Below, piece after piece: positions 4,001-5,933 of a stretch of 5,933 bases of DNA. This DNA is from Bdellovibrionales bacterium (GTDB taxonomy: Bacteria; Bdellovibrionota; JAFGOL01). The notes below the pieces were generated by a model. The model was not told the origin of the DNA and searched no databases. It saw only the letters and a list, made by a program, of their open reading frames with translations. Made by a program: the position numbers and the translations under genes. Every line of letters starts with the position of its first letter. Position 1 is the stretch's first letter. The stretch is taken from positions 1 through 5,933 of the forward strand of contig JAKLHL010000096.1 of the NCBI GenBank assembly GCA_022710165.1, given 5' to 3'.

Positions 4001-5933
4001 ATGCTTAGAAGACTACTGTTAGTTTCTTTTACTATCCTTTCTTTAACAAGTTCACTCTTCGCCGGTAGATTAATAGGCGGAATAGTTATCGAGCTCAAAT
4101 ATACTCACGGCAAAACTGTTTCTGTAATAGTTGATGAGGCTGAGTGGAAAAACGCAAATGAATCACAAAGAGGATCACTATTAGAGAAATACCAGCTGGA
4201 GCTCTCTATACTTGAACAAGTTGATGCTAGGCCGATAATGGACGGCGAACGACTGGACTTTAGGACCACAAAGATAAGCCCAGAGCAACGAACATTAAGA
4301 TGGCTCATAAACGGCAACGACTTGAGCGACATAGAGCTAATAAAGAAGTTCTTCAGCAAGGATAAGAACCTCGTAGCGTTCGCAGAATGCCTTAATAAGA
4401 AATACAAAAAGATAATGAAACCCATAAAGAGGTTTTACAAAGACGACCAGGCTACCATAGATAAAATAGAGGGTAACATAGCCAAGATAATAGAATCCTG
4501 CAAGGATGGGATAGTAAGGTCCTTCCCTATAGAAGGGCTGCAAAATAGCGACTTAGAGACAAACGCTGATCCTTCTGAGCAGAAGTCAGAGATCTCCTCT
4601 AACCTGACCTTCAGCGAGAAACTCTCAAAGCATGAATTGGACATACATCAAAAACTTTTAGATCAGGACGCTCATTACAGGGCTCTTGTAGACGATATGG
4701 CCAAAGGTAGACCTATCAGCAGTATACTTGCAGAGCTCCATACACAGTTCAGATACTATGGCAACAATGGGATGAACGGAAAGGATGTATATAAGTTCAG
4801 GTCAACAAAAAGGTTAGACGGAAAGAACGGCGGTGCAAACCCTAGAGTATACTTTTTTAACAACAAGGCAAAAGGCAAATGGGTCCTCTTATATTCACAC
4901 TACAAACATTATGTAGGACCTGAAAAACCTAAAGAAGTAAAACAGCTAAACGATATATTAGAAACAAGAAGAGGCCAGAGCCTTAGCGCCGGTAATGTAG
5001 TACCAGAAAAAAGTCCTAAGGATAATGTAATAAAGGACAATCCAACGAATGAGCCTCTTGATCAGCCAGTAGTGGATACAGACCTGGATGAGAAAGTAAA
5101 AGACAGAAAAGGAAAAGATTTTGGAATGAACTTTCCTATAGATCACGTAATAAAGAAAGGACCAAAACTGGCACAAAAACATAACAGCTCAGTATCTGAC
5201 CTAAGCCAAAAGGTCCCACCATCCGAAGAGACTATGCTCTACAGATATTTCTTTGAGGACCATGGCGAGATAGAAAAGGAAACCTTAAAGGCACAATTCG
5301 ACAGACTAAGACCAGACCTAAAAAAGGCTCTTTATGAAAGGGCAATCTCTGACAAAAAAGACAGGCCGGACTTTAAGATAAACTCTGAAATGCTCTCGTT
5401 CTACGAGCAGGCTAATATAAGCCCAGAAAAGATCACGAATAAAAAAGGTAGCGGCAAAGGACAAAAGAAAAACTGGGATAATAACTTCAAGCTCTTATCT
5501 GAATACATGGAAAAAAACCAGAAAGCACCTGGTAACAGAACAACCATCGAGGTAGAAAAAGGAAAATTCGTTAACATAGGGACCTGGGTGGTCACTCAAA
5601 GGAATGCATATAAAAAAGGAGAGCTAAGCCAAGACAGGATAGACAGGCTTAACTCAATACCAGGCTGGACTTGGGAATACAAAAAACCTGAAGTAACCGA
5701 AGAAGTGAACAATGACAAAAAAGTAAAATATGTAGAGGACTACAAGCTACCAAAAGGCAGCATGGCGGTCATGTCAACATATGATGCATACATAAAATTC
5801 TATAACGCTCTAGCTGAATTTGGAAAGGCCAATAACAGGATGCCAGTGGAAGGTGAATTGATAATAGACGGAGTATCAGCAACTACTTTCATAAGGGTAC
5901 AACAGATACTGTATCACAAAGGAAAGCTCATTC
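4001..5933 (+). CDS. Large exported protein with helicase-associated (HA) repeats, C-terminus beyond window
   Basis: The reading frame stays open for 644 codons to the window end; an in-frame stop at 3950-3952 and the strong Shine-Dalgarno fix the ATG. Residues 1-21 (MLRRLLLVSFTILSLTSSLFA) form a standard signal peptide: two arginines, a hydrophobic core and a likely cut after Ala21. There is no lipobox cysteine and no later membrane helix in view. Residues 22-205 are charged, partly helical and unrecognised. Residues about 206-320 form a compact-looking segment ending RVYFFNNKAKGKWVLLYSHYK, faintly like the RelE/HigB toxin fold. About 325-405 is a K/D/E/N/P/S-rich linker. Residues 406-480 are charged and helical, followed by a Lys/Gly linker (481-490). 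Residues 491-560 are an HA domain, and 594-644 are most of a second. HA domains usually follow superfamily 2 helicase cores; no Walker A or DEAD motif is visible here. Function and final location are unknown. Codon style (AGA/AGG, ATA) matches the neighbours. Confidence 0.88.
   Translation, partial: MLRRLLLVSFTILSLTSSLFAGRLIGGIVIELKYTHGKTVSVIVDEAEWKNANESQRGSLLEKYQLELSILEQVDARPIMDGERLDFRTTKISPEQRTLRWLINGNDLSDIELIKKFFSKDKNLVAFAECLNKKYKKIMKPIKRFYKDDQATIDKIEGNIAKIIESCKDGIVRSFPIEGLQNSDLETNADPSEQKSEISSNLTFSEKLSKHELDIHQKLLDQDAHYRALVDDMAKGRPISSILAELHTQFRYYGNNGMNGKDVYKFRSTKRLDGKNGGANPRVYFFNNKAKGKWVLLYSHYKHYVGPEKPKEVKQLNDILETRRGQSLSAGNVVPEKSPKDNVIKDNPTNEPLDQPVVDTDLDEKVKDRKGKDFGMNFPIDHVIKKGPKLAQKHNSSVSDLSQKVPPSEETMLYRYFFEDHGEIEKETLKAQFDRLRPDLKKALYERAISDKKDRPDFKINSEMLSFYEQANISPEKITNKKGSGKGQKKNWDNNFKLLSEYMEKNQKAPGNRTTIEVEKGKFVNIGTWVVTQRNAYKKGELSQDRIDRLNSIPGWTWEYKKPEVTEEVNNDKKVKYVEDYKLPKGSMAVMSTYDAYIKFYNALAEFGKANNRMPVEGELIIDGVSATTFIRVQQILYHKGKLI
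4616..4960 (+). other. Possible RelE/HigB-like segment (residues about 206-320)
   Basis: The order resembles Gp49/HigB-type proteins: a helical start (HYRALVDDMAKG, LAELHTQFRYYG), then VYKFR, then an RVYFF strand, then a WVLLYSHYKH strand, then P-EKPKEVKQLNDIL as a closing helix. In that family the pattern is roughly ELR, R-Y-, LL-F-KK and TP-EI. Catalytic residues cannot be assigned. The similarity is by eye and weak; an unrelated alpha/beta domain is equally possible. Confidence 0.2.
5471..5933 (+). repeat. Tandem helicase-associated (HA) domains, second one cut by the window
   Basis: Copy 1 (residues 491-560) carries the family landmarks: Trp492, Phe496, Leu499, Pro510, then IGTWVVTQRNAYKKGELS (526-543), and RIDRLNSIPGWTWEY (546-560). 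The G-W--QR---K-G-LS--RI--L---PGW-W pattern is the HA signature. Copy 2 (594-644) is more diverged: Tyr594, Phe600, Phe607, Met614-Pro615, then TFIRVQQILYHKGKLI, aligning Gln635 with Gln533 and Gly641 with Gly540. It is cut before its closing Trp motif. A linker of about 33 residues separates them. HA domains are small helical, probably nucleic-acid-binding units; that role is inferred, not demonstrated for the family as a whole. Confidence 0.8.

Noticed and set aside
4105..4644. Minus-strand reading frames opposite the HA-domain gene
   Set aside because: They are short, overlap one another, lack family similarity and Shine-Dalgarno sites, and lie opposite a 644-codon frame with signal peptide and recognisable domains.

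Overview
The window is a bacterial chromosome segment with two divergent units. Positions 1-3704 (minus strand) carry the widespread translation and envelope cluster rpsB-tsf-pyrH-frr-uppS-cdsA. The genes are tightly packed: gaps are 11 nt or less, and uppS and cdsA overlap the stop codons of the genes before them. Ribosomal protein S2, EF-Ts and ribosome recycling factor serve translation. UMP kinase supplies UDP for nucleotides. UppS makes the C55 lipid carrier for cell-wall and envelope glycans, and CdsA makes CDP-diacylglycerol for phospholipids. CdsA runs off the left edge.

Positions 3705-4000 are a 296-bp divergent intergenic region. On the rpsB side it holds a perfect 9-bp hairpin, a possible long-range pairing and a duplicated ribosome-binding segment. 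On the other side a folded element overlaps the Shine-Dalgarno of the rightward gene. A weak candidate promoter faces rpsB.

Positions 4001-5933 (plus strand) are one uninterrupted reading frame of 644 codons with no stop, so the gene continues beyond the window. It starts with a good Shine-Dalgarno and a clear export signal. It then has long unrecognised and low-complexity stretches, one complete helicase-associated (HA, PF03457-type) domain, and most of a second. No helicase ATPase core is visible. A large exported protein with HA repeats is the most unusual item here.

Organism: coding is rich in ATA (Ile) and AGA/AGG (Arg) codons on both strands, so the plus-strand gene looks native rather than recently acquired. 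The EF-Ts is the short (about 200-residue) form. A poorly characterised lineage of the Omnitrophota or Elusimicrobiota kind, where very large exported proteins occur, would fit. This is a low-confidence guess from codon style and gene content, not a placement.
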